From the NCBI GenBank assembly GCA_021613535.1, contig CP075494.1, positions 12,400,001-12,464,000 of the forward strand: a stretch of DNA of 64,000 nucleotides. Direction: 5' to 3'. Shown here one piece after another: positions 11,275 to 22,610 of the stretch. Position 1 is the first letter of the stretch. Every line of letters begins with the position of its first letter. The notes below the pieces were generated by a model. The model did no database searches, had not been told where the DNA came from, and saw nothing but the letters and a program-made list of their open reading frames with translations. A program made the position numbers and the translations under genes. The DNA is from Adineta vaga (taxonomy: Eukaryota > Rotifera).

Positions 11275-14200
11275 ATGATGCACAATGAAAGGAAGCAAGT
11301 CGTGCTCTCATATAATTATAACAGCAAGCAGATCGTGGAAAAAGTTTTCAACATTCTGAAGGAGAAAAATATATCAGTTTGTTATGATGATCAGCACATG
11401 GAAGCGAACATCTCCGACGGGTATAGATTCTAAACTTGAAGAACTCTTTTAAAATAACATGAGATGGAATTTTTTGACGTTTAGCATCAACAGCGCCGTA
11501 GATACAGCTGAGATCGTTTGCTGTTTTATGACACCAGAATATCAGGATTCCATTAACTGTAAAAATGAATTACAGTATGCTAAAGAGAAAAACAAGTATA
11601 TTATTCCATGTATGATTGGCGATAAGCAAAACAAGCAATGGAAACCAACTGACTGGTTGGAATTCATCGTAACAGGTCTTAACTATATCGATTTTCAGGA
11701 AGAGTCTGATCAAAATATTCGATTAAAAGCTGAAGAACTTATTAACAGAATATCAAATCAATATTCAACAACTGTTCAGTACAGTTTGGTCGATGTCATT
11801 AAAAAGAAATATTTAAAAGAAGATAAAATCAAATTTATATTGGATGAAGAGAATAACTTGTCAATCGAGCACATCTATATTAATTTGGCAATGGTAAACA
11901 CAAAAGATCAGCACAACAAGCAAGAGAAGTCACCAAAATATAAAATGAAAAGCACGGCAAATCCAGAAAAAGAACAAGATTATGAGTGGAAACAACACGA
12001 TAGTACGATTTTAGGCGCCTATGAAGAAATTTATGGTAATCAAACGCGAATTGACATCGAAGGAATTTTTGGAAGCTCCAATGCTCCCATAAAAAAAGTG
12101 CTGATACTGGGACGACCAAAAATTGGAAAATCAACATTTTGTCAATATGTTACTTATCAATGGGCGAAAGGGAAGCTCTGGTCTCGTTGTGAATTGGTTG
12201 TGTTGATTGACCTCCTAAAGCTGACTAACACTCGATATCCAGCGACAAAACTTTACACATTAGTTGATCTTATTGAGAGAGAATATACAGCATGCGGTGG
12301 TTTATCACAGAAGGAAAAAACATCTTTCTTGCAAAAATGTAATAACGGAAACGTTTTATGGATATTGGACGGATATGATGAATTAACTGTAAAGATTCCA
12401 GAACAACTGAAACAGTGTTTGGATGATATATATGAAAAACAAAATTATATATTAATGTCTTCATCTTATGAAATTGTAACTTCATGCGATGTGAAAATCA
12501 AAATAATGGGATTTATACATGCTGATATTTCAAGGTATATCAAGCACTTTTTTCATCGGATTGAAGGTGAATTACCAAATGCTTCCTCCGAACGCCAAAA
12601 ACTACTGGATTTCTTATATTCAAATCGGAGTATTCATCGTGTTGCCAGTATTCCTGTAAACCTTGAACTGATATGTAGCCTTTGGATTGATCCACATCAG
12701 TTAGAAACGAAAGTATCAACAATGACTGCATTGTATGAGAAATTCGTAGTATGGCTTTGTCGACGACAACTCACAAAAGACAATAAAAATCTAGAACAGA
12801 TGACGAAAGACGCTCTCTATAAACAATTCGATAGAGAATTACAATTTTTGGAATGTTTAGCTTTCAAAACGGTGCAAAATGACAGAATTATTTTGCCCGC
12901 AGATCTTGTACAAGAGGCAACAAGAGAAACCGGATACGATCTACACGAATATTCCCAGGTTTTACAACTGGGCATTCTGAAATCATATGATAAAAAGTCA
13001 TTTGAAAATCAGAATGAAACTACAAAACAATATTATTTCATTCATCCCAGTTATCAAGAATTTTTTGCGGCACGTCATTTACTGAGAGCATTGAAAAGTT
13101 CAAATGATAATGAAGCTACTCATTTCATCAGCCATCAAAAATACAATCAACGATTTCGTTTGATATTTATTTTTGCCATGGGTCTTCTCGTAGAATCCGA
13201 TTATCAAGCATGCATCAATATATTTTGGACAAAGATTCAAGGGGAACCCCTTGATCTTGGTGGTCTTCAGCACTTACAACTTCTCACTGAATGTATCGAT
13301 GAGCTGGGCGATTCAGACGTATTTGATGATCGATTAAATATACTAAACAAACTAATGCATTTATTCAAAACATTCTTCGATATCGAAGCGAACGTCGTTA
13401 AAGATAATATGATAGCAATTCTCTCGAAAACATCGACTATATTTCAAAACAAACTCATGCAAAACAATCTGGCGCAACTACTGCATATCAGTGATAAATC
13501 TCAGAAATGTCGATTACTTGGTTTAATATCTCAGTTACCTGCGTTGCAACCCACCGAAAAACTCTTCTCTGTGCTTCTCCTTCACTTACGAGACTCATCA
13601 GACTCAATTCGGCAAGGAGTCTGTACTGTTCTCGGAAACATTGGCACTAACGTAGTGACCAAGCAGCTCACTGATGCTCTTGTCAAAGCACTTGGAGATA
13701 ATCATTGGCTTGTTCGCATAGCTGCCTGCAAAGCTCTTGGAAAGCTGAATAAGAATGCAGTAACAAATAACATAATCGATGGGCTCATCAAAGCACTCGG
13801 TGCCAGTTCGGACGACGTTACCACAGCTGCGTGTAATGCTCTAGTAAAATTGAGTGAAAAAGTAACAACCAATCTAGTGATCGATGGTCTCGTCCATGCA
13901 CTTGGTCATCATAAAAACTTCCTTGTTCGAATAAATGTGTGTGAAATTCTCGAAAAGATCGCTGAAAAAACACCAATCAATGAAGCGATTGTTGTCCTCA
14001 TCAATGCACTTGACGATGTAGCCATCGGCGTCAATGACTGTGCGCATGAAACTCTTATAAAGCTCAGCAAAACAGCATCGGCCGATAAGTTGATCACTAC
14101 TCTCATCCATGCACTTGCTGTCCATGAGAACTACCAGGTTCGAAAAAATGCATGCAAGATTCTCACAGAGATTGCTGAAAGAGCACCAAACAATGATGTG

Positions 14201-17200
14201 CTAGCAGCTCTCATCAATGCACTTAACGACCTAGCTTTTGACGTCAGTCGCAGTGCTCATGAAGCTCTAATGAAACTCGGTGGAAAAGTATCGACGACTG
14301 AAGCAATCACTGGTCTCATCAATGTACTTCGTCCGAACAGTAACTGGATTCAAATATGTGTATTTCAAGTTCTTGGGAACATCGGTGAAAAAGCGGCAAT
14401 AAATGAGGTGCTAACTATTTTACTTAAAGCACTTGATGATAAAGATAAGGATATTCGAAAAAATGCGTGTCAAACTCTAGGAAAATTTGGAGGAAAAGTA
14501 GCAACGGAAGACGTAATCTCGGCTCTCAGCTGTGTACTTCGTGATAATGATCCGGATGTTCGAATAAATGCGTGTGAAGCTCTTGGGAAATTTGGAGAAA
14601 AAGCAGCAACGGAAGACGTAATCTCGGCTCTCAGTAATGCATTGTATGACAAAAATGCGGATGTTCGACAAAATGCGTGTCAAGTTCTGGTAAAAATTGG
14701 TAAAACTACAGCAACGAATCAGGTGCTAACTATTTTACTTAAAGCACTTGATGATAAAGATAAGGATATTCGAAAAAGTGCGTGTCAAGCTCTTGGCAGG
14801 TTTGGAGGAAAAGCAGGTACGGAATACGTACTCTCGGCTCTCAGCTGTGTACTTCGTGATAATGATCCGGATGTTCGGATAAATGCGTGCCAAGCTCTCG
14901 GAAGTTTTGGAGGAAAAGCAGCCACGGAAGACGTAATATTAGGTCTCAGCAAAGCACTTTACGATTATAATGCTGATATTCAAAAAAATGCGTGTCAAGC
15001 TCTTGGAAAAATCGGTGAAAGCGCAGCAACAAATGACGTGTTAACTGTTATCCTGAAAGCATTTAATGATAAGCATGGTTCAATTCGCCAGATCGCGTGT
15101 AACGTTCTTGGGAGTATGAGTGAAAAAGCAATAACTACTACGGTCATCACTGCTCTCCTGAATGCATGTAACGATCGGTCTTTCGACGTTAGTCGCAGTG
15201 CGTATGAAGCTCTAGTGAAACTTGCCGAAAAAGCATCAACGAATGAAGTCATCGTTGGTCTCAGTAATGCACTTCGTGTTGAAAATGTAAATGTTCGAAA
15301 AAGTGCGTGTCGCATTCTTGCAGAAATTCTTGAAAAAGCGGGAACAACGGAGACGATCACTGCTCTGTTTTATGCACTTTCTGATAAGGATAGAGATGTC
15401 CAATCCACAGCGTGTATTGCTCTCAGAAAGTTTGGTGAAAAAGCAGAGACGAATGAGCTGATTGTTGGTCTTATCGAAACACTTGGCAGTAACGATTTGA
15501 ATGTTCGAAAAGAAGCATGCAGCATTCTTTCGCAAATCGGCGACAAAGTAGGAACGAAGGAAGTGATCACTGCTCTCCACAATGTACTTAGAACCGAGGA
15601 TAAAGATATCGGATTTTGGATCTGTATAGCTCTTCGCAAGATCGGTGAAAAAGCAGCAAATGATAAAGTGATCGATTATCTCGCCAGTAGTCTTATCGAC
15701 AAGAACTCTGGTCACCGAACAGATGCATGTGAAGCTCTTAGCGAGATGGGTGAAAAAGCAATAACCGAAAAAGTGCTAGCTGGTCTCGTTGACGCACTCG
15801 GCGACAAGAGTGTGTATTTGCGAGAGAGTGCATGCGAAACGCTCGCAAAATTAGGTGAAAAGGCAGCAACGGAGAATGTGCTAGTCGGCCTGACCAATGC
15901 GATGCGTAACAATGTTAACTATCCTAAACGTATTCGGGGAAAGGCATGCAAAGCTCTAGGAAATATGGGTGAAAAATCAGCAACGAATGTGGTATTAGCT
16001 GGTCTCGTCGAGGCACTTCGTGACAAGAAATGGGACCGGGATATCCGCCGAGAAGCGTGTGATACTCTTGGAAAGATCGGTGAAAAAGCAGCAACAAAGG
16101 AGGTGCTACAAGGTCTGATTGATGTAGTTCATAATAAGGATCGAGATGGGATATCGGATCCTGGAGAAGAAGCGTGTAAAACTCTTGCGAAGTTTGGTGA
16201 AAAAGCAGTAACGCATGAGGTGATCACTGGCCTCCTCAACGCACTTGGTAACAAGAATGCGTCTTATTCTGTTGAACGAGGGGCATTCGAGGCTGTTATG
16301 AAGCTCAGTGAAAGCGCAAAAACAAATCAAGTTATCGTTTGTTTAGTCGAGGGATTTTTTGTCAAAGGAAATAATGAAACTAATTTAGACAAGTCAAAAG
16401 CTCTCACCGCAGCGATGAATTCATATGCTGCACTTAAGGATTTAGATACTGCTATGATTGTGAAGCTGACACAATGTTTGAAACAATGTGCGAATATTGA
16501 ATTGGCAACGGTGCCACGAAAACAATTCATTAAAGTATATCTCGAAACCCGAAATGACGCCTGGATTCCTTTAGTTGAATATGCAACACTCTTGCAAAAT
16601 GTTGCGGTGACTATCATGGATAATAAAGTTACGATATACGATGGTAATTATGTGACTGAGCGACAGGTGACGGAGCCTGGAGTATTGGACCTTTTAAAAA
16701 AAAAGAGACCATTGTATGCAGACATCACACTGGCACCAACCATGACAAGTGATTTCGATTCACATCGAGTATTATCAGGTAAGGAAAACAAAGAAAATTT
16801 GACGATTTGACACTAGTATTATACTCGAGACTGCTTTTTGAATCAACATTCTTTTCAGTTAACATTTTTTGTCCTTTTAAATACAAAATAGAAAACTAGA
16901 GTCGTCACGCAACTCTATTGAATATTTATCATTCTTTCTCTTAGAATCAGAAGAATTTACTGTGCCAGATATTAACAGCGGAAGACTTTCTTGCAAGGGT
17001 CATCCTTGTCCAAAATGTGGCCAGTGCCGTGATTGGTATTTTACAGGCAATGCAGCAGAACTGGCTTGGCTGCAAGATGAACAACATTGGAATCACGAAG
17101 GTGACGCTTGGAAGCGTTGGCTCAACGATCGTTTCTACTTGAAGTTTAAGCCTCGTGATGGAAAAACCTGTGTTGGTCGCCACAATTTTATTTTTCCTTT

Positions 17201-17363
17201 CACTATTGGTAAATATGATTATGGTTTTCATGTGGGAGAAGGTGATTTTCCTCATGGTCCTGTTGGCTATGCTAGAGCTGTTCCGTATGCTGAAAATCTT
17301 CCTTATGATCATGAAGGTTATTATAGTGATTTTTGTGCTTGTGAAGATAATGTTGTTGCGTGA
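11275..17363 (+). CDS. TIR-NACHT-HEAT NLR-like receptor with Cys/aromatic-rich C-terminal module
   Basis: Three exons (11275-11420, 11485-16778, 16945-17363) give about 1952 aa. Residues 7-140 are a TIR domain (KQVVLSYNYNSKQIV, DTAEIVCCFMTPEYQ) that retains Glu77 in SINCKNELQYA, the position of the NADase glutamate in SARM1-type TIRs. NACHT ATPase: Walker A GRPKIGKST (K264, S265) and Walker B WILDGYDE (D344, D347, E348), followed by winged-helix-like and helical parts to about 690. Residues 736-1700 hold about 27 HEAT-like repeats of 35 aa (pattern VitaLxxALxDxdxdVRxxAcxaLGkxGekAat). The last exon encodes a separate 140-residue module (HPCPKCGQCRDWYF...). The start is the first in-frame ATG of the exon that begins at 11224 behind a good acceptor; the upstream exon appears untranslated. 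The architecture suggests an intracellular sensor that oligomerises through NACHT and signals through TIR. The ligand and the enzyme activity are inferred. Confidence 0.88.
16945..17363 (+). other. C-terminal Cys/aromatic module of the NLR, encoded by its own exon
   Basis: This exon codes residues 1813-1952. It has a CxxCxxC core (CPKCGQC) preceded by another Cys, many Trp/His/Tyr residues (WNHEGDAWKRWLNDR) and a Gly/Pro/Tyr-rich end (GYYSDFCACEDN). I do not recognise a named domain. The Cys and His spacing would suit a metal or disulfide fold. Confidence 0.6.
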
Positions 17364-17939
17364 GATTTTTTGCTTTGTTTTTGTCCTTTTGAATTATAAT
17401 ATTATACATGAGAAATTTCCCTAAAGCGACATGTTTCATTTTGTGCGATGTAAATCATCTTGAAGGTATGGGTGTGAGACCAGGGTTAGAGTTTTGGCTT
17501 TGAAGCTCCATCCTCATCCCACCCCTACACCTTCCGAGATATTTGATTCAATAAATGTCTAAGAAAAAAGAAAAATGTATTGAGCATGAATAAAATCTGA
17601 TTTCTATGAATGATTTATCCTTTACAATATTTGTTTATTTTTATTTTCGTTCTAATGACAACTACAATGACAATATCCACCAGTATCATTTCGACGATAA
17701 AAATCACCATAATTCCACCCACCACTGTATGGTACATAAATACAATCAGCACAATCAGTTACACGAAGACAATTCCTTTTCTTTATTGTGAAAGAACTTT
17801 ATCTTTTGTTATGAATGACTGATTTCGTTCTAAATTAATGAACAAGTTGAACTATATGTAATAGAAATCATTATTACCTGGTATTAATGAAGATGAATTG
17901 TTTTCAATATGGAGGAATTTATTTTAATCGATCTGTAGA
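17364..17939. other. 3' UTR and intergenic
   Basis: An AATAAA polyadenylation signal for the NLR gene lies at about 17550. A G-rich arm (GGGTGTGAGACCAGGG, about 17469) faces a C-rich arm (CATCCCACCCCTACACC, about 17514), an imperfect inverted pair of the type also seen at 18.5 and 28.6 kb. No gene is present. Confidence 0.5.
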
Positions 17940-18360
17940 TTCTTATTGATACAGAATTCTATAGGTTGTCGAATGAAATGATTTAAATCTTGTTGAAGAT
18001 TATTAATATCATTGTGTTCAATCGTTCTGTATCATGTTCAATAAAATCATTGTTGTCTTTTCTTAAACGAATTTCTTTTCTAGTCGATTCGATTCCTTGC
18101 ATGATCTCCGATTTTCTGCAATATATTAATTATAATGCTTGTTGACGAGTATTTTCGCCTATTTGAATAACTATTTCCATCATATCATTTTGCCAATCGT
18201 TAATGCTAACAAGTAGAGAACTTTCTACACGTTGAATTTAATTTATCCCTTTTGTTTTCATGATAAGTTGATTACAATCATTCATAAGATGATTTATCTG
18301 CATTGTGATAAAATAACGATTGACATCATGTACAAATACATATTTCTGAAATGGTTCCAT
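17940..18360 (-). pseudogene. Decayed coiled-coil protein gene
   Basis: Reverse-strand frame from 18360 to 18001 reads as a continuous coiled coil (HLMNDCNQLIMKTK, RVESSLLVSINDWQNDMMEI, IGENTRQQAL). Stops occur at about 18240 and 18132, and a frameshift near 18003 is followed by LQQDLNHFIRQPIEFCINK. This helical arrangement resembles the middle part of bdelloid coiled-coil/NHL or TRIM-like proteins (from memory). No intact ends remain. Confidence 0.5.
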
Positions 18361-18486
18361 ATGTGGAACATCGTTTTATAGTTGTCATTCTCTAGATGAA
18401 TTAATGATATTATGTAGAGAATTGAATTTTAAGAATAGTGATTAAGTTTTTTATGTCACACCTTTTATTGGTGTACGAAAATTCTC

Positions 18487-18900
18487 ATTCTCACTCACAC
18501 CTACGTCCTCCATATTGTACATGATAGATCCGATTATTACCATCTTCAGTAAATAGAAAACTACCATCGTTGGGCTACTTCTTAATTGTGATCAAAATTC
18601 ACACCTGTCTACGCCCTCACTCTCAAGATGGTGTTGAGAATCGATTACTTGTATAGAAACGCATATCAAGACCATCAGGTGTTTTTGTTAATTCTACCAG
18701 ATCTATTCGTTCACTTGCTTCATTTGCTAAACGTCATCGTGGATCACTCAAGTTAGAACTCATAAACAAAAGTCCATCCATAAAAATCATTTGATTGAAC
18801 ACGTGTAAAATAATATGACAGGATTTCGAAGACCATGAGCATATGTTGTCTGATCATTACCATTGAGATAAGATTGTTGAATGTCCATCTTGGGAATATG
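18487..18900 (-). pseudogene. Decayed PQQ-type sugar dehydrogenase (sorbosone dehydrogenase-like)
   Basis: Reverse-strand pieces YAHGLRNPVI, then ASERIDLVELTKTPDGLDM, then NDGSFLFTEDGNNRIYHVQY follow the order of the C-terminal beta-propeller of soluble glucose/sorbosone dehydrogenases. In those enzymes '.GLRNP.g' is followed by a late 'DGSllvsdD..g.IyRv.Y' blade. Several stops and frameshifts occur. A G/C-rich palindromic insertion lies between two pieces (18596-18630 facing 18490-18515). Such genes in bdelloids are usually regarded as horizontally acquired; that is background, not proven here. Confidence 0.5.
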
Positions 18901-19423
18901 GCATGACTATTTCTCTAGTGCCTGATATAGCTCGCCTTGAGAATGTGGATGTATGTAGCTTATTGATACATGAATGCTATACTTACATTCACACCTTTTT
19001 TCCCTTGAATTTATTTTGACTTTCTTATTCGAAATTTTCTCAAATGCAGATACAAATGTAGATTATTTTCATATCATTTTACTTTTTCTTTTTCAATATT
19101 TGTAATTCTTGTGAAAATTTCATAATAAAATTATGAAGAAATCTAATTACAGTTGATCTATAGTAATAATGATAAGAACGAACAAAAATCTTGCCTTGCA
19201 AGTTATTTCTTTCCTCTTCAGTCAATATTGTGTTTACAAGAAGAGAAAGATTTTTTTAACATTTAGCTTTTTAGGCTAAAATCTGATCGGATTTTGAAGC
19301 AGAGGTCCAACCAGGCCGCCTGTTTATCATGTTTTTGCTAGCTTAAAATAAAAATTTTATTTTTCACCATAGAAAAACTCCTCTTCTTCGTTTATTTAAC
19401 TATTTATATATATTTACGAAACG

Positions 19424-19830
19424 ATGTCAGTAGAAGATGAAAAACAATTTGCCGAAGCTGCACTTCATTCTCCTCGCAGAAAATTAACATGTGCTACGAC
19501 ACATTCTAAACATGTCGCACATCTTTATATATGTGAACAATTACATGGCATACTTGCATTCAACCAGCAACAATCTATAACAGTTTCAAAGCCCTTGAAA
19601 AGAGACATAAACCTATAGAAGATCAATTTGCTGATCCCCATGGTGGTGGTGATAGCTGTGACGCGATTTCATTACCAACAACAACGAATAAAACTGATGA
19701 ACTTGAAAAATACTTAGGAATCAATATCGGTGATATTTATAAACAACCAGATCCCCTACCATTTTGGCGTGATCATAAAAATAAATTTCTAGAGTTAGTC
19801 TTGCTCGCTCATCGGTTATTCTCTCTTCCT
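19424..19830 (+). mobile_element. hAT transposase C-terminal fragment (broken)
   Basis: From about 19620 the frame reads DELEKYLGINIGDIYKQ, DPLPFWRDHKNKF, LELVLLAHRLFS. This is the hAT dimerisation region (YL...DPLxWW....yP.La.LAR..LS). The preceding 64-codon frame (19424-19618) ends in a stop before it. The usual 'iPaTSa.sER.FS' ending is missing, because the sequence runs into a pogo-like fragment on the other strand. Confidence 0.55.
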
Positions 19831-19962
19831 TTTGAGAATCTTTAATATTGCACTAATTGATATGTTAAATTTATCTCGTAAATCACGATAAGACGAACCA
19901 GCATCATTTTTCTTAATTAAATTAATTTTCTGTTCTAACTTTAGATTATTACGACCACACAT
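19816..19962 (-). mobile_element. pogo/Tigger-like transposase N-terminal HTH fragment
   Basis: The reverse strand encodes MCGRNNLKLEQKINLIKK, then GSSYRDLRDKFNISISAI, then LKILKRKRE and a stop. This fits the CENP-B/Tigger N-terminal helix-turn-helix (LtlkqKl.lI.....G.syreLa.kf.vs.sti..Ilk.k). Only about 49 codons survive and no terminal repeats were found. Confidence 0.55.
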
Positions 19963-20299
19963 ATCTGACACGAAAATTGAATTATGTTACGCTCAGTTAA
20001 TACAATCAAGTTTGTCTTGTTAGTCTTTCTTCTTTTCTCTTTCTCTATTCTTGGTTGAATAAAGTCATACATGCATTGAACTTTTTGACATCCGTCAGTC
20101 TCGCGCCAATCATTCTATTTCGGTTGGTGACACTCTCTATATATAATCACATTATTAAGGTAAATGTATGCAAATCGATACGAAAAACGCGTTCACATCC
20201 AGAATCAAGGGGTGTTCATGAAAAAGGGACGTTCGGAGAGAGAGAGAGAGAGGTTTTACTGCATTATAGTTAAAACTGACAAAGATGCGTTAGTTGTAC
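19963..20299. other. Leading flank of 5S cluster 2
   Basis: A (GA)n microsatellite lies at about 20238-20252. The 35 bases before the first 5S gene (AAAACTGACAAAGATGCG...) are shared with the leading flank of cluster 3 at 28721-28755. No gene is present. Confidence 0.6.
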
Positions 20300-20418
20300 G
20301 CTTACGGCCATACCACGTTGAATACACCAGTTCTCGTCCGATCACTGAAGTTAAGCAACGTCGGGCTCGGTTAGTACTTGGATGGGTGACCGCCTGGGAA
20401 TACCGAGTGTCGTAAGCT
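20300..20418 (+). rRNA. 5S rRNA, cluster 2 copy 1
   Basis: Complete 5S gene identical to the cluster 1 genes (A at position 25), with a T7 terminator. Its leading flank differs from the internal spacers. Confidence 0.97.
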
Positions 20419-20697
20419 CTTTTTTTCATTCTTTTTTCTCCTTTCCACATTTATATCCTGCTAGAACTTTTTCATCTAGATTTTCAATTCAATCTTCGCC
20501 CTTTGTCCATCCCACACTGTGTCGCTCGAACTCAACATCTATCAGGTGACTATCATTTTCGAATGATATTTTTTGTGTTTTTTAACTACAGACTCACATC
20601 GATAGTTTTCAATTGAAATAGACAATAGTCGAAAACAAATATATAGTTGTGATAGAGTTAAAAGCGGCCAATATCCGTTAGTTGTACGCTTACGGCC

Positions 20698-20816
20698 ATA
20701 CCACGTTGAATGCACCAGTTCTCGTCCGATCACTGAAGTTAAGCAACGTCGGGCTCGGTTAGTACTTGGATGGGTGACCGCCTGGGAATACCGAGTGTCG
20801 TAAGCTCTTTTTTTCA
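20698..20816 (+). rRNA. 5S rRNA, cluster 2 copy 2 (G25 variant)
   Basis: Complete 5S gene with one base change, A25 to G (GAATGCACC), shared by copies 2-5 of this cluster only. It has a T7 terminator. Confidence 0.97.
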
Positions 20817-21138
20817 TTCTTTTTTCTCCTTTCCACATTTATATCCTGCTAGAACTTTTTCATCTAGATTTTCAATTTCATCTTCATTTTTGGTAAGATG
20901 CAATATCTATAAATAAATGTAATTAATTGCCCATTAGCTAGTGAGCATCGTAACTACAAATGTTAAGCTGAATCAGTGAGAATCGAAGGTATGCTCAGAT
21001 AACATATTTTCGAATGATATTTTTTGTGTTTTTTAACTACAGACTCACATCGATAGTTTTCAATTGAAATAGACAATAGTCGAAAACAAATATATAGTTG
21101 TGATAGAGTTAAAAGCGGCCAATATCCGTTAGTTGTAC

Positions 21139-21257
21139 GCTTACGGCCATACCACGTTGAATGCACCAGTTCTCGTCCGATCACTGAAGTTAAGCAACGT
21201 CGGGCTCGGTTAGTACTTGGATGGGTGACCGCCTGGGAATACCGAGTGTCGTAAGCT
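21139..21257 (+). rRNA. 5S rRNA, cluster 2 copy 3 (G25 variant)
   Basis: Complete 5S gene. The spacer before it carries an extra block of about 120 bp (20880-21000) absent from the other spacers except its 840-bp duplicate. Confidence 0.97.
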
Positions 21258-21537
21258 CTTTTTTTTCATTCTTTTTTCTCCTTTCCACATTTATATCCTG
21301 CTAGAACTTTTTCATCTAGATTTTCAATTCAATCTTCGCCCTTTGTCCATCCCACACTGTGTCGCTCGAACTCAACATCTATCAGGTGACTATCATTTTC
21401 GAATGATATTTTTTGTGTTTTTTAATTACAGACTCACATCGATAGTTTTCAATTGAAATAGACAATAGTCGAAAACAAATATATAGTTGTGATAGAGTTA
21501 AAAGCGGCCAATATCCGTTAGTTGTACGCTTACGGCC

Positions 21538-21656
21538 ATACCACGTTGAATGCACCAGTTCTCGTCCGATCACTGAAGTTAAGCAACGTCGGGCTCGGTT
21601 AGTACTTGGATGGGTGACCGCCTGGGAATACCGAGTGTCGTAAGCTCTTTTTTTCA
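21538..21656 (+). rRNA. 5S rRNA, cluster 2 copy 4 (G25 variant)
   Basis: Complete 5S gene. It is the duplicate of copy 2, exactly 840 bp downstream. Confidence 0.97.
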
Positions 21657-21978
21657 TTCTTTTTTCTCCTTTCCACATTTATATCCTGCTAGAACTTTTT
21701 CATCTAGATTTTCAATTTCATCTTCATTTTTGGTAAGATGCAATATCTATAAATAAATGTAATTAATTGCCCATTAGCTAGTGAGCATCGTAACTACAAA
21801 TGTTAAGCTGAATCAGTGAGAATCGAAGGTATGCTCAGATAACATATTTTCGAATGATATTTTTTGTGTTTTTTAACTACAGACAAACATCGATAGTTTT
21901 CAATTGAAATAGACAATAGTCGAAAACAAATATATAGTTGTGATAGAGTTAAAAGCGGCCAATATCCGTTAGTTGTAC

Positions 21979-22097
21979 GCTTACGGCCATACCACGTTGA
22001 ATGCACCAGTTCTCGTCCGATCACTGAAGTTAAGCAACGTCGGGCTCGGTTAGTACTTGGATGGGTGACCGCCTGGGAATACCGAGTGTCGTAAGCT
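21979..22097 (+). rRNA. 5S rRNA, cluster 2 copy 5 (G25 variant)
   Basis: Complete 5S gene. It is the duplicate of copy 3, exactly 840 bp downstream, and the last gene with G25. Confidence 0.97.
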
Positions 22098-22343
22098 CTT
22101 TTTTTTCATTCTTTTTTCTCCTTTTCACATTTATATCGTGCTAGAACTTTTTCATCCAGATTTTCAATTCGACCTTCATTTTTTGTCGATCACAAGCTGT
22201 ATCAATCGAAATCAACGCCTATCAGGTTATTATATTTTAGAATGATGCTATCTGTGTTTTTTAACTACAGATAAGCATCGACAGTCGAAAACTGATATAT
22301 ACCTATGTTAGAATTAACAGCGACCAATATTCGTTAGTTGTAC

Positions 22344-22462
22344 GCTTACGGCCATACCACGTTGAATACACCAGTTCTCGTCCGATCACTGAAGTTAAGC
22401 AACGTCGGGCTCGGTTAGTACTTGGATGGGTGACCGCCTGGGAATACCGAGTGTCGTAAGCT
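22344..22462 (+). rRNA. 5S rRNA, cluster 2 copy 6
   Basis: Complete 5S gene with A25. The spacer before it is nearly the same as those inside cluster 1, 17.6 kb away. A trailing spacer remnant ends at about 22610. Confidence 0.97.
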
Positions 22463-22610
22463 CTTTTTTTTCATTCTTTTTTCTCCTTTTCACATTCATA
22501 TCCTGCTAGAACTTTTCATCTAGATTTTTAATTCAATCTTCGCCTTTTGTCCATCCCACACTGTGTCGCTCGAAATCAACACCTATCAGGTGATTATATT
22601 TTAGAATGTT

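Larger units (their letters stand above)
20425..22120 (+). repeat. 840-bp higher-order tandem duplication of a 5S dimer
   Basis: About 20425-21264 and 21265-22120 match at an offset of 840 bp, each holding two 5S genes and two different spacers. Only a few differences were seen, for example C/T at about 21425 and CTC versus CAA in ACAGACxxxACAT (21042 versus 21882). Confidence 0.85.

Noticed and set aside
9087-11420. Acidic exon at 9087 as the first exon of the NLR gene
   Set aside because: The phase would allow it, but a normal 73-nt intron and a stop at 9513 give a self-contained small gene. The join would need a 1.8-kb intron.
11459-11484. Start of the NLR at the ATG at 11459
   Set aside because: That ATG lies inside a 64-nt intron. 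Splicing 11420 to 11485 joins the two halves of the TIR domain in phase.
13874-15912. Minus-strand frames opposite the HEAT array
   Set aside because: They are shadows of the periodic HEAT-coding strand. No domain was recognised.
20425-22343. Spliced-leader or other small RNA gene inside the 5S spacers
   Set aside because: Spacers are conserved, but I found no spliced-leader sequence followed by a donor and no convincing Sm site.
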